Assembly: GCA_046724555.1 (NCBI GenBank)
Contig: JBKOWU010000058.1
Location: forward strand, 8,925 to 72,924
Origin: JAFAQB01 sp046724555
Lineage (GTDB): Archaea > Thermoproteota > Nitrososphaeria > Nitrososphaerales > Nitrososphaeraceae
Direction: 5' to 3'
DNA length: 64,000 nucleotides
Position numbers and translations under genes: made by a program. The notes under the pieces are model-generated. The model was not told the origin of the DNA. It saw only the letters and a program-made list of their open reading frames with translations, and did no database searches. Of this stretch, positions 55,280 through 64,000 are shown piece after piece; the first letter of the stretch is position 1, and every line of letters begins with the position of its first letter.

Positions 55280-56233
55280 TTATTGAGTTGTTAGGCTCTT
55301 GATTGTGTTACATGCTGCGCAAATCTCAGAAGTACATTCTCTTCTGCATATACTACATACCCGACCGCCAGCTGTCTTCATACCTGACCTCACGGCCTTA
55401 GAAATTTTCGTTGTCGAATTGTAAATGTTATATTTAATACCTGGATGCTCATTTTCAAACTTGTTTAAGAACTGTCTAAGGTCAGTCCTGATGCTCTCGT
55501 GCATGTAAGGGCATTCTTCTGCTTGGAAAGGGATACTCCTTTGTAAAGCATAGAATACGATCTCTTGCTCATAAAGTTCGACGAACGGTTTTATTTTTTT
55601 CAACTTGTTGGTACCATACATAACAGGTTCTGGATAGGTCCAACCAATTCTCTCAACGTCTCCAGCAAGAATATTTATCATAAAGCTTTGTACCTGATCG
55701 TCTAAATTGTGAGCTGTTGCAACAACGTTTGCTCCTACTGCCTCTGCAGCGATATCCATCGCTCTTCTGCGAAAGGTGCCACATATTGAGCATGAAGTCA
55801 TTTTCTCAGCCGACCTCAATTTTATTGCCTCGTCCATATCTATTCCAAAGATTTCCTTGTACGATAGAACCTTGCTCGGTACGTGAATATTCGAACAAAA
55901 CTCCTGTACGATCTTAAGTGATTCATCACGATAGCCTCTGATGCCCTCATCTATAGTGATAGCAATAAGATCAGTTGTTCTGTGACGACTGTCTAAGATC
56001 TTCTTCATTATATATAGAAGCGATAAACTATCTTTGCCACCGGAAACAGCAACAGCGACCTTGTCGTTGTAATTGAGCATGGAATATTTTGACATTGTTT
56101 TAGAAGTTTTTTGTTCTATGGATCGCACAAAACACCTCTTGCATAGATATTCTCCAGAGTAACGACGATGATACACGCTAGAGCCGGTCTTGCATTTATT
56201 GCAACTAGGCGGCAACAGACAGGATGATGACAA
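55280..56233 (-). CDS. tRNA 2-thiolation enzyme (TtuA/Ncs6/Ctu1 family)
   Basis: A 317-residue PP-loop enzyme that adenylates U34 or U54 of tRNA and inserts sulfur from a ubiquitin-like carrier. N- and C-terminal zinc fingers (CNKCKTGS ... CKRCF; CSICRREC ... CAAC) flank the AANH domain with SGGKDSLSL. The catalytic Cys pair is in SCSICGTFRRR and near AEECPYM; GANVVATAHNLDDQ is diagnostic. The carrier would be a TtuB/SAMP-type protein activated by an E1 such as the fusion protein at 32526. Positions 34 or 54 cannot be decided here. Confidence 0.92.
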   Translation of the reverse strand: MSSSCLLPPSCNKCKTGSSVYHRRYSGEYLCKRCFVRSIEQKTSKTMSKYSMLNYNDKVAVAVSGGKDSLSLLYIMKKILDSRHRTTDLIAITIDEGIRGYRDESLKIVQEFCSNIHVPSKVLSYKEIFGIDMDEAIKLRSAEKMTSCSICGTFRRRAMDIAAEAVGANVVATAHNLDDQVQSFMINILAGDVERIGWTYPEPVMYGTNKLKKIKPFVELYEQEIVFYALQRSIPFQAEECPYMHESIRTDLRQFLNKFENEHPGIKYNIYNSTTKISKAVRSGMKTAGGRVCSICRRECTSEICAACNTIKSLTTQ

Positions 56234-56550
56234 TACAAATATTTAACGAGCAGTAGATACTAAATAATATTGTCATATAATGTATACAATGTCTTATGGC
56301 GGTAGATCATATTTGATCCTATTTTAATGAAAATGATATTTCAGTTGTATAGAAATCAAGCGGTTTTGTTGGGGTGAGCATGCATAAGCCGCCTGCAAAA
56401 AGTGATGAGTTTAAAATGTGTGTTATAGTAAGAAGCACCTCAATTTCTGTGCAATTAGTGCTCTTAGAGTAGGATTCAAAAACGGCATATTTTCAACGGA
56501 ATTGCTCAATATAATAACTATATACTACACTACACAACAGTTTTAATACT

Positions 56551-56676
56551 ATGTTAAAAAAATCTTCGGTATTCATGATAGTGCTCTTAGTATCAGCATC
56601 ATTATTGGTACATGCACAATGTGAGACAAAGGGAAAATTCGATAAACATTACGCGAAAATGGTTACTGCTTTATAG
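56551..56676 (+). CDS. Short secreted peptide or gene remnant
   Basis: A 41-residue frame: a textbook signal peptide (MLKKSSVFMIVLLVSASLLV, cleavage probably after HA) and only about 18 mature residues with one Cys. Either a very short exported peptide or the 5' stub of a decayed exported-protein gene. The remaining gap (56234-56826) shows no other feature. Confidence 0.4.
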   Translation: MLKKSSVFMIVLLVSASLLVHAQCETKGKFDKHYAKMVTAL

Positions 56677-56826
56677 TTTGACAACCTAATTCATGACTAT
56701 CTTTATGCTCAAATTTGCGCTCATTTGTATTTTTAGTGTTTAATGCGTTTTCAATGCTGGAATTGCATAAATAAAATAAACGGTGAAGTTCTCGTTGTTT
56801 GTCTAACCCGGTCTGAGGCTTGGTTG

Positions 56827-57945
56827 CTATTTTCCGGCTGCCATGAGCTCTGCTATTTCAGTTTGGTCAGATATTACGTTGCCTACATCGGAAATCCTAA
56901 CATACCTTGCTTTGTCCGGCATATCTGGGAAAGTAAATAACTGTCCTCCTACGCCTAGAGGGTAGCTCTCTGCAATCCCTGCATTCTTGAAGTGCTCACC
57001 GTCTGTGGATGTTTGGACTCTGAAGAAGTTTATACTCTTATCACCATTGGGAAAGGCGATCCCTATGTTACATACCGTCTTTTCTGCTCCAAGGTCAAGT
57101 TGAAGCCATGGACTAGACGCGTCAACAGTGTTTGGATCATCACTAGACGTTGATTTTACAAATGATTTGACATCTGTGCTGTTAACCGTCCATGCTGTCT
57201 GCAAATTATTATCTAGCAGCGTTATAGGGGAGGAGCTATTACTGTTTTGAGATTTGGCCGAGATTTGTAATGTGTGAAGCCTATCAGCCCTATTGCAGGC
57301 TTGTTTATCAGACAATGCGATGTAGCCAGTTTCTGCAGCTGACGAATCTTCATTAAAATTCCTCACAGTCGGACTTGCTCCCGATGTAACGTTCACTAGC
57401 AAATATTGCGAAGTGTACTGTCCATCTGGAAAAAATGCATGCACTTCATAATTGAGTATTCCTTCTGGGCCGACTATTTGAAAATCGTTTGACCCTATCT
57501 GCCTTTGTGCATAGAGCTCGACTGGTTGAGCCTCCGTATCAATCAGATACGCACTTACCTTTGTCGGTTCTCTATCGAATTGAAAATGTACTGTATTACC
57601 TAGTTGAACACGTACTGGAGGATTTGATCCATCCTCTGGAGGACTGGCCGATGGAATAGTAATTTTGTTCATTTCTCCGCCATTTGCAAGAACAAACGTT
57701 GACATTGGATAAACCTTGTCATCGTACATCATTGTGATTTGTGGTATATTCTTATCCTGTTCTGAAGAAATCGAGTCAGCTGAACTTTTAGCATCGGCAC
57801 GTACGACCATTAATGAAAATACACTCAAAAACACCACTGACAACACAACAGCAATGGGCACCGCGTCTCGGAGCCTATTTGCATTGTTGATGCTTTTTGT
57901 GACATGTCTTCTATTCTTTGGAAAATGCATCTCCATTCTAAACAC
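56827..57945 (-). CDS. Exported protein with C-terminal discoidin (F5/8 type C) domain
   Basis: A 372-residue protein with an N-terminal membrane anchor or signal (about residues 28-50) after a basic stretch. Residues about 55-185 are beta-rich and Pro/Asn-containing. The C-terminal about 140 residues are a discoidin-like carbohydrate-binding domain: ITLLDNNLQTAWTV, SPWLQLDLGAEKTVCNIGIAF, FFRVQTSTDGEHF and KARYVRISDVGN. It probably sits on the cell surface and binds glycans; the ligand is unknown. Similar proteins are common in soil thaumarchaea. Confidence 0.82.
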   Translation of the reverse strand: MFRMEMHFPKNRRHVTKSINNANRLRDAVPIAVVLSVVFLSVFSLMVVRADAKSSADSISSEQDKNIPQITMMYDDKVYPMSTFVLANGGEMNKITIPSASPPEDGSNPPVRVQLGNTVHFQFDREPTKVSAYLIDTEAQPVELYAQRQIGSNDFQIVGPEGILNYEVHAFFPDGQYTSQYLLVNVTSGASPTVRNFNEDSSAAETGYIALSDKQACNRADRLHTLQISAKSQNSNSSSPITLLDNNLQTAWTVNSTDVKSFVKSTSSDDPNTVDASSPWLQLDLGAEKTVCNIGIAFPNGDKSINFFRVQTSTDGEHFKNAGIAESYPLGVGGQLFTFPDMPDKARYVRISDVGNVISDQTEIAELMAAGK

Positions 57946-58309
57946 CGTAGGCCCAAATATTTACGTCATATTCAATAAAGTACGCAAATAATGTTACAAA
58001 ATAATTATCGTATTACCCATCTGTCAACCTTCTTGAATGGACGAAGTTCATTATCAACTTGCTTCTATTTACACTGTGTAACACACAGAACGTGACGTGA
58101 CGTTACACAAAAGCAGTAGAAGGTTGCGCACCTATTAAATGAGCCTTCTCTAAAATAAGCTAACTGCATTGCAAAAAAAGTTCTGTTATCGAGTTCGTAT
58201 TCTTACTATAATACAATAATATATCTCCAGGAATTAGCAGCAGATTATCAGCAAATAAAAGAAGCAATTATGTTCTATCTCAGCAAGAGATACAAGGAAA
58301 ATATATACT

Positions 58310-58555
58310 TCATGGAAAGGGAAGAACGAAAGGAAAATTCTGTAGTTGGCTTCCACATGTAGAGTTGTCTTTGCATCCGAAAACTTGTTGAAATTTGTCT
58401 TCTGCTTGCGCTGTGAGATTTTGCAACAAAGGTGCTTCTGGGAATCCAACGGCTCGAACCTCTGCTAGCTCCAGCATATGCGATATTCCTAGTATTAGTA
58501 CTCCTATTATAGTTAAGAAAAGCATTCTCTTGCTCGATATCCCAGAAATTTCCAA
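58310..58555 (-). CDS. Small exported protein
   Basis: An 81-residue protein with a signal peptide or anchor (RMLFLTIIGVLILGISHML) and a short mature part with two Cys (GCKDNSTCGS) and several Gln. ATG start. No family recognised. A second frame over the same DNA (58275-58679) is Cys-poor and Ser/Arg-rich and looks like a shadow. Confidence 0.55.
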   Translation of the reverse strand: MEISGISSKRMLFLTIIGVLILGISHMLELAEVRAVGFPEAPLLQNLTAQAEDKFQQVFGCKDNSTCGSQLQNFPFVLPFP

Positions 58556-58770
58556 AGGTCAAATAAAATTTCCTTATGATATTATAAATGGATTCAGGAA
58601 TTATCGGTTCGTAGCTTGATGCTATAGCATTTACTAGAAGACGAATAGAGCGATACCAATAGAAAAATATTATTGCCATAAAGCTGTTAACCTGTTAATG
58701 CTGTCAAGCCTGATAACCTAAATCTAATATTTGCTAGATATTTTCCTAGACACATCGGCGACTGGAAATG

Positions 58771-61104
58771 TTACATTGCCTTTTTTGTAGGACATTGACC
58801 ATTGATACAAAATTTCCATAGAACATTTCGACCAAAATGTGCTGCTATCAGTATAGGCCACTTGCAAACAGAGCATTTCTTGCCTGTAGTCAATAATGAT
58901 CCAGTCTGTGGCAACGGAGCCGCTGCTTTACATTTACCAGAGGTATAATTCGAACAACCTACAAATCTCTTCTTCGTTCTGCTTGACCTTATGATCTTCA
59001 ACAGTCCATCTGTGCAAACAGGACAGGTACCAAGTGTTGTTTGTTGCCGTTGCCGTTGCCGTTGTTGTCGTCGCAATCTAGTCATTGTTATTGCTTCGGT
59101 TAGGTGATGACCTATCTCATTCTCTTTTTTCTTTAAAGAGACAAGAGCCTCATTCAATCTCTCTATGGCACTTTCTAGCACGGTAGCGCTTTTCATTGTG
59201 CCTGATTCGATTTGGTAGAGTTGTGTTTCTGTGAACCTCGTAAGGTCGCTTGATATTATCTCAGGTACATAATTGCGCATTGATTGTATTATTTCGAATC
59301 CTAGCTCTGTAGCCTGGATTCCTAGCGCCCCTGTTTGCCTAGGTTGTTGGTTCGTTATTTTCTCAAGTCGAGGAGCACTAATATTGCTAATGTAATTTCT
59401 CTTAAATAGGGTGCTGATAACATCCGATCTCGTCGCCTTTGTGCCGATGTTATCTTTTTCCATTTGTTGCAATAGAGTGGCTTGATTGAACCTCGAAGGC
59501 GGTTGACTGAATTTTTCAACTATTGTAATGCTGATGTTTTGTAAAATATCGCCATTTTGCAAATTCGCTAATTCTTTCTCATTACCAGTGTTAGTTAGGC
59601 TAATGTAAGGTCTGTAATAAGGCAGCCAGCCTTCGTCGATGGTTTTCCTCGAATCGGCTCTAAATAGGTAGTCCTTCTTTACTTGAATAGTTACAGTGAT
59701 CAATCGGCTCAGTGCTGGTTTGCCAAAAGTCGCAAAGAACCTCTTGATTATAAGATCGAATATCTTGAAATCGGAGGCCTCAAGTTTCCCTTTGGGTCTC
59801 TCACCGGTAGGATAAATCGCAGGATGAGCAGGGTCGGTTTTGCTGCCTTGATTAGGAGAAAGAGATCCTTCAGACATCAGACTTGCGCCCAAATTTTTAT
59901 AAATGCTATAACTGGCGTCATCCTTGTATTTTTTGTTGTTATTATCATAAGGTACAGATAGGCTAAGCTCTGAGATACTCCTAATAATTTTTTTATAATC
60001 GATCGATGGCGAAAGCTTTTGGCTTGAGGTCCTTGGATAAGAAATTAGACCATTGAGATATAGCTTCTCCGCGATAGTCAGAGTATAGCTAGGAGAGAAC
60101 TTGAACACTCTATATGCTTCCCTCTGCAAATCACCTAGATTGAATGGCGCCGGAGCTTTGAGCTGACTAGTCGTAGATGTAACTTCAATCACTCGGCCAC
60201 TTTCTTCTTTGCAAGATTCAGCTATCATTCTGGCTTCGGATAGGGTTCTTATCCTCTCTTTGTAATAACGAGAGTCAATTATCTGCTCATCCCTTCTGAA
60301 TTCTGCTTGGATATTCCAATAAGGGACGGGGATGTGGGTTCTGATTTCTATCTCTCTGTCGACTACAAATGCAAGAGTCGGACCTTGTACCCTGCCTATT
60401 GAGAGGTTGTAATATTTTTTGCTGAGATTGCTAGCCTTAAAAGACTGTGTAAGGGCTCTAGATAGGTTGACCCCATAGATAAAATCAATAGTATGACGAG
60501 TCCTCCCTGCCTCGGCTAGAGTGCTTCTTGGCTTTAACAAATTTTCAAATGAAGTCCTTATCTCATCAGCAGTCAAAGTCGAAAACTTTGCCCTCAGCGA
60601 TTTTTCATACTTGCTTTTGCATGTATACTGTAGGATATTGTAACCAATAAGCTCACCCTCCTGATCGTAATCACAAGCATGTATAAACCTCGATGCCTTG
60701 CGTGAAAGCATGGCTATTGTGTCTATGATTTGTTGCGACGTCGTAGTCGATATTGTTCTACCTATGGCTCCTGTCCTTCTTATAATCGGAACCCATTTGA
60801 CATCAAATACAGGATAAACACTTCTATTGTTCTTTGGATCGGCAAGTCCGTACAGATGTCCTATTGCTGAACAGATCACAAACTGGGCTCCGTTTATGTC
60901 CGTTGCCTTGAACACAGGTGTTTTAAAGCTCTTGATTCTTTTTTGGTCACGTTGTACGTCTTCTGGTGAGGCTTTTCTTAAACTGGCCGTTCCTAGAGCC
61001 TGTGCTATCCTTAAAGCAGCAGCAGGTTTTTCGCAAATTACGAGTGAATATGGTTCTCGCTTCCAGTCTGGATTGCTGCTCAAATCTAAATATTTCTTAA
61101 GCAA
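58771..61104 (-). CDS. topA: DNA topoisomerase I, type IA (archaeal)
   Basis: A 777-residue type IA topoisomerase. TOPRIM domain with VICEKPAAALRIA, HLYGLADP and the acidic DYDQEGELIGYNI. The catalytic Tyr is in GLISYPRTSSQ. SIGRVQGPTLAFVVDRE and GTKATRSDVISTLFKR are family motifs. A Gln/Arg-rich spacer (RRQQRQRQRQQ) near residue 690 is encoded by a GTTGCC-type short repeat, and the C-terminus holds zinc elements (CPVCTDG, CSNYTSGKC, CSVCKWP, CINGQC). It relaxes negative supercoils or decatenates DNA. Complete; TTG-rich neighbourhood but ATG start. Confidence 0.95.
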   Translation of the reverse strand: MLKKYLDLSSNPDWKREPYSLVICEKPAAALRIAQALGTASLRKASPEDVQRDQKRIKSFKTPVFKATDINGAQFVICSAIGHLYGLADPKNNRSVYPVFDVKWVPIIRRTGAIGRTISTTTSQQIIDTIAMLSRKASRFIHACDYDQEGELIGYNILQYTCKSKYEKSLRAKFSTLTADEIRTSFENLLKPRSTLAEAGRTRHTIDFIYGVNLSRALTQSFKASNLSKKYYNLSIGRVQGPTLAFVVDREIEIRTHIPVPYWNIQAEFRRDEQIIDSRYYKERIRTLSEARMIAESCKEESGRVIEVTSTTSQLKAPAPFNLGDLQREAYRVFKFSPSYTLTIAEKLYLNGLISYPRTSSQKLSPSIDYKKIIRSISELSLSVPYDNNNKKYKDDASYSIYKNLGASLMSEGSLSPNQGSKTDPAHPAIYPTGERPKGKLEASDFKIFDLIIKRFFATFGKPALSRLITVTIQVKKDYLFRADSRKTIDEGWLPYYRPYISLTNTGNEKELANLQNGDILQNISITIVEKFSQPPSRFNQATLLQQMEKDNIGTKATRSDVISTLFKRNYISNISAPRLEKITNQQPRQTGALGIQATELGFEIIQSMRNYVPEIISSDLTRFTETQLYQIESGTMKSATVLESAIERLNEALVSLKKKENEIGHHLTEAITMTRLRRQQRQRQRQQTTLGTCPVCTDGLLKIIRSSRTKKRFVGCSNYTSGKCKAAAPLPQTGSLLTTGKKCSVCKWPILIAAHFGRNVLWKFCINGQCPTKKAM

Positions 61105-61503
61105 TACCTCCCTTTATGAGAAGCTGTTAAGGGTTTAATCGTCTTGAATTTGTAGATATCAGTACTAACAGGTAATTACTCATCGGGAAAACAGTATAAC
61201 ATGAGCAGTGTCAGAAAAACCATTAAACTGCAGGACTGAAATTACAATAAGCAACTATACTGTGGAATAATAATAATAGAATTTCTACCAAAATAAACTG
61301 CACAAAAATTTGAAGTTATAGTTTTTCGCTACTGATTTCTAACTAATGCAATTTGGCAGTATATGATGTATGATTTCAGGAAAGACACAAATTTGAATTT
61401 ACTTTTATTTTATCAGACATGTCCGGTAAAAGGAGACAATTTAACTCGCAAGACATCGCATATAATATATTGCTAAATTTAATTAAAGTAGCACCATATA
61501 CAG
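61105..61503. other. Divergent intergenic region topA / GNA1-like
   Basis: 399 bp. CATATAATATATT at 61457-61470 fits a TATA box for the GNA1-like gene. A 56-codon frame starting at 61421 runs into the next gene in another frame and is not called. Confidence 0.5.
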
Positions 61504-61962
61504 ATGTCTTCAAAAGAATCGGCAAATTTTGTTGTCCGCGAAATTCAGCAGACAGATCTAAGCAGAGGTTTCTTCGATACATTATCTAATCTGGCGCCTA
61601 TAGGTGACTTAGTAAGTCAACATGAAAGAGCTAAAAAGATTTTATCTGATATTAGATCTTATCCGTTTTATACTATATTCGTCGCAGCAAGAGAGGACGG
61701 CGAGATTATAGGCTCTATTACAATATTAATCGAGCAAAAATTTATACATGATGGAGCAAAGGTTGGTCATATCGAAGATGTTGTGACAAGAAATGAATAT
61801 GGAGGAAGAGGCGTAGGCAAGGCGTTAGTCCTAAAAGCCTTGGATTTTGCGAAACAAAAAAAATGCTACAAAGTGGTTCTTGATTGCTCAAAAAGGAATG
61901 TCGAATTTTACGAGAAATTAGGGTTCAAACAGCATGAGATTTCGATGAGAATCGATTTATAG
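61504..61962 (+). CDS. GNAT acetyltransferase, glucosamine-6-phosphate N-acetyltransferase (GNA1)-like
   Basis: A 152-residue GNAT protein closely patterned on eukaryotic GNA1: VREIQQTDLSRGFFDTLSNL, GSITILIEQKFIHDGAKVGHIEDVVTR, the acetyl-CoA loop YGGRGVGKAL and the C-terminal CYKVVLDCSKRNVEFYEKLGFKQHE. GNA1 makes N-acetylglucosamine-6-phosphate for UDP-GlcNAc. Archaea usually use a bifunctional GlmU-like route, so a GNA1-type enzyme here is of interest. ATG at 61504, about 35 bases after a TATA-like box. Confidence 0.85.
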   Translation: MSSKESANFVVREIQQTDLSRGFFDTLSNLAPIGDLVSQHERAKKILSDIRSYPFYTIFVAAREDGEIIGSITILIEQKFIHDGAKVGHIEDVVTRNEYGGRGVGKALVLKALDFAKQKKCYKVVLDCSKRNVEFYEKLGFKQHEISMRIDL

Positions 61963-62302
61963 ACAACTGTCAGACGTCATTATTTTATATTCATGCCAGT
62001 CTGTTAAATCTCTGAATTGCTGTATTATCTAGTATAATCAATCTTTCTCTGAATCCAGTAAACAAATCAAGCCATTCTTAAAAGTTGTCCGGTTTGAATC
62101 ATTTTTAACAAGAATTTTTGAATGGGTAGCAGAGACCATTTTAAGTTGTTTCTTTGGACAAATGATTTTTATATTTCTATTGTAGACTTTACGGGTTCCG
62201 TAAGTTGTAGAAATTGCATGTTAAGAAACTGACAACGCCTGGCAACATTGACTTTTTTAGGTTTAAAACGCTCTCCTGTATAGTTTGAAGATTGAATTCT
62301 AG
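61963..62302. other. Intergenic region, no gene seen
   Basis: 340 bp between two convergent genes. AT-rich; a 36-codon frame near 62120 is not supported. Nothing else seen. Confidence 0.5.
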
Positions 62303-62962
62303 TCATCTATATCTTGCAGCATAAGTGTCTAAGTCATTTGCCATCAAATCTTTTTTGAATTGGTTCCGTATCAACCTCCCGTATACTACGAGGTCACGAG
62401 CAAGCATGTTTAAACGCTTAGACAATTGAGCATTGATAATTTCACCATTTGAATTCAGGTCTTGTCCACTGTTGATTGATACGCCGTAAGGCATACTCCA
62501 TCCGTAGCACTGCCTTACAGCAGTGCGCATCTGGTCCATGACAGTCAAGCCCTTTTCATGTGATGTACATAGATAGCCAAATGTTTTACCTGCGAATTCT
62601 TCCCAGAAGTGGTCCAAAAAATTCTTCATACTTCCCGACATAGAGCCATGGTAATCTGGTGAAGCAAGTACGAAGGCATCGGCCCATTCCACTGCTTGCG
62701 AAATTGTTTTGATGTTTCCATAGAAGGTATCGGCTGAACTTATGCTGGGGTTATAAAAAGGTAATTTAGTTTCTCTTAAGTTCAGAAGCCGCACCTCGGC
62801 GCTGAATTTACTTGCAGCGATCTCTAGGAGCGTTGATAATACCCTGGTGCTATTTGAATTCTCTCGAAGGCTTCCGGTAACCCCCAGGATTCTTATAATT
62901 GCTGTTTGTTTATTCATATCTATCTTTGAGCTTGCTATTTCTTGTTGCATCGATTTAGCCAC
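62303..62962 (-). CDS. NADPH-dependent FMN reductase-like flavoprotein
   Basis: A 219-residue flavodoxin-fold protein. The FMN phosphate loop is GSLRENSNSTR, followed by LPFYNP and the flavin-contact motif SPDYHGSMSGSMKNFLDHF, as in the SsuE/ArsH/azoreductase group. It should reduce flavins or quinones with NAD(P)H in the cytosol. The first 15 residues are probably extra; the internal ATG at 62917 (MNKQTAIIRILG) is a good alternative start. Substrate unknown. Confidence 0.87.
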   Translation of the reverse strand: MAKSMQQEIASSKIDMNKQTAIIRILGVTGSLRENSNSTRVLSTLLEIAASKFSAEVRLLNLRETKLPFYNPSISSADTFYGNIKTISQAVEWADAFVLASPDYHGSMSGSMKNFLDHFWEEFAGKTFGYLCTSHEKGLTVMDQMRTAVRQCYGWSMPYGVSINSGQDLNSNGEIINAQLSKRLNMLARDLVVYGRLIRNQFKKDLMANDLDTYAARYR

Positions 62963-63553
62963 TCCTATCCAATTATTATTACATTGTGCTGTACACTCAA
63001 TTCACTTATGTAAGTATTGGTCCAATAACATGATCAGCTTCGTGCTAGAATATACTGTGTAACATCACAATCCATTAGGCGATGAAATAGGACTTGTGAT
63101 GGATGTAGGATAGCAATTATCTTTTTTGCAATGGTGCCATACTATCTATTCTCTTGTCTATCTAACAACTGCTTATCAGGCAGAGGCTGATTCATAGATC
63201 AAATTGCTTTTGTGTCTCTACCCCCTTGATTCCCAGTTATGGTGTTTGTTGTGATTGAACATTTACCGGTTCATATATAACATAAGTACGATATTCTAGG
63301 TTGATAAGTTCTATAAACGATTATATCAGTGGAATCAGACTTTTTCCATATGGCTACTTTTTGCTATTGAATAAGGATTATGGTAGCGATACCAAGTAGC
63401 GCTGATGATATTATATATATAAAAATACGAGTTTCGCATAATTTCTTATTTAATATATGATAGAATGTATATATAGCACATACTTGGTCGAATTATAGTC
63501 GTAAAGTTGTTGGATATCGATGCCATGGCCATAGGAAAGATGATGCATTTTTA
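62963..63553. other. Intergenic region, no gene seen
   Basis: 591 bp between divergent genes. Very AT-rich from about 63400 with a TATATATA stretch at 63413-63421 and another near 63468-63475 that could drive the NHL gene. No ORF or RNA supported. Confidence 0.5.
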
Positions 63554-64000
63554 GTGCCAAAAGCAGAATCTTTTTCACTCTTTATCTTAGTTTTTATTAG
63601 TGTTCTTGCTTTGCTTAGTCTTGTAATTAATAATTTCTCAATTGCAGAAACTAACAATAGCATGTCCTCAAATGCAACAACAGTTCAAACAAATTCTTCA
63701 TTCGTTAATAAGTGGGGTTCTTCATGTTTACTTAATACTCATTATAGATGTCATGATCCAGACGGTGCATCAGGTCCTTTAACGCTAGGGGATGGCCAGT
63801 TCTCTAGTATCTGGGGTATTGCTGCAGATTCAGGCAAATTATATGTTCTCGATGTTAGTAATAACCGCATCCAAGTCTTTTCTGATAATGGTACTTTCAT
63901 TAGAAAATGGGGTTCGTTTTGTGACACTACTACTCGTAACAAGTGTACAGATCCAGACGGTGCATCAGGTCCTTTAACGCTAGGGGATGGCCAATTCAAT
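63554..64000 (+). CDS. Exported NHL-repeat protein, N-terminal part
   Basis: An open frame from GTG at 63554 to the window edge. Signal peptide or anchor at residues about 5-30 (SLFILVFISVLALLSLVI). Then NHL/beta-propeller blades: FVNKWGS, LTLGDGQFSSIWGIAAD, GKLYVLDVSNNRIQVF, SDNGTFIRKWGS, repeated. NHL propellers bind proteins, RNA or polymers; exported ones are frequent in soil thaumarchaea and their ligands are unknown. The blade DNA is repeated almost exactly (195-bp period). The end lies outside the window. Confidence 0.85.
   Translation, partial: MPKAESFSLFILVFISVLALLSLVINNFSIAETNNSMSSNATTVQTNSSFVNKWGSSCLLNTHYRCHDPDGASGPLTLGDGQFSSIWGIAADSGKLYVLDVSNNRIQVFSDNGTFIRKWGSFCDTTTRNKCTDPDGASGPLTLGDGQFN
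63755..63997 (+). repeat. 195-bp-period repeat in the NHL gene
   Basis: A 48-bp block starting GATCCAGACGGTGCATCAGG occurs at 63755-63802 and again at 63950-63997 with one difference (G to A near its end). The period of 195 bp equals 65 codons, i.e. one propeller unit with its linker. The array very likely continues beyond the window. Confidence 0.9.

Noticed and set aside
61421..61591. 56-codon frame overlapping the start of the GNA1-like gene
   Set aside because: It lies over the TATA box and first codons of a well-supported gene in another frame.
1..64000. CRISPR array, insertion sequence or prophage
   Set aside because: No regularly spaced direct repeats with spacers, no transposase or integrase motifs and no terminal inverted repeats were seen; the only tandem repeats lie inside genes.

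Overview
The window looks like the chromosome of an ammonia-oxidising thaumarchaeon (Nitrososphaeria, probably order Nitrososphaerales). Evidence is the archaeal information-processing set (FlpA/Nop5, aIF2-beta, TiaS, class I CCA enzyme, RNase Z, Trm1, archaeal SRP RNA, proteasome beta), a CdvB/ESCRT-III protein, a DnaK-DnaJ-GrpE cluster, TATA-type promoters, many TTG/GTG starts, moderately low GC and tRNA genes with several bulge-helix-bulge (BHB) introns. The exact genus is inference.

Layout. 1-7.3 kb: partial purD, a KGG-repeat stress protein, a SWIM protein, a metallophosphoesterase and the carA-carB operon. 7.2-17.4 kb: a Cys-rich mini-protein, a GHKL ATPase, a proteasome beta subunit lacking Thr1, a PUA protein, a Nudix hydrolase, an MTHFR-like protein, an orphan ABC ATPase, Trm1, RNase HII and FlpA-Nop5. 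17.6-27.2 kb: a JAMM protease, two Dpp-type permeases, aIF2-beta, grpE-dnaK-dnaJ and an ABC-2 type ATPase. 27.3-38.9 kb: intron-containing tRNA-Leu(CAG) and initiator tRNA-Met, a HAD phosphatase, TiaS, HisI, ThrC, a ubiquitin-like/E1 fusion, CdvB, UPF0201/UPF0200 and an overlapping ThpR-CCA-kinase operon. 39-50.3 kb is a looser accessory region with winged-helix regulators, a cyclase-receiver fusion, a 7TM/wHTH pair, secreted proteins, an agmatinase and a subtilase beside a stand-alone I9 propeptide protein. 50.3-64 kb: a DUF255 thioredoxin-like protein, RNase Z, SRP RNA, a TtuA/Ncs6-type thiolase, a discoidin-domain protein, topoisomerase IA, a GNA1-like acetyltransferase, an FMN reductase and the start of an NHL-repeat protein.

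Main discovery. carB is interrupted in its first conserved loop by 18 nt (5740-5757, minus strand) carrying an in-frame TAA. The insert and its borders fold as a BHB-like splice motif: a 4-bp helix GGCG/CGCU, two 3-nt bulges and an inner hairpin GUCA-UCA-UGAC. Cutting after the second base of each bulge restores exactly the conserved Gly-Glu-Ala-Gly-Glu / Phe-Asp-Tyr-Ser-Gly junction. It therefore appears to be a tiny intron in a protein-coding gene, probably removed by the tRNA-splicing endonuclease. The two tRNA genes support this: each has two introns, three of the four at non-canonical sites.

A second theme is a dispersed ubiquitin-like/sulfur-carrier system: a MoaD/ThiS-like domain fused to its E1 enzyme with an internal Gly-Gly, a JAMM peptidase and a TtuA/Ncs6-type tRNA thiolase. 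How these parts work together is inference.
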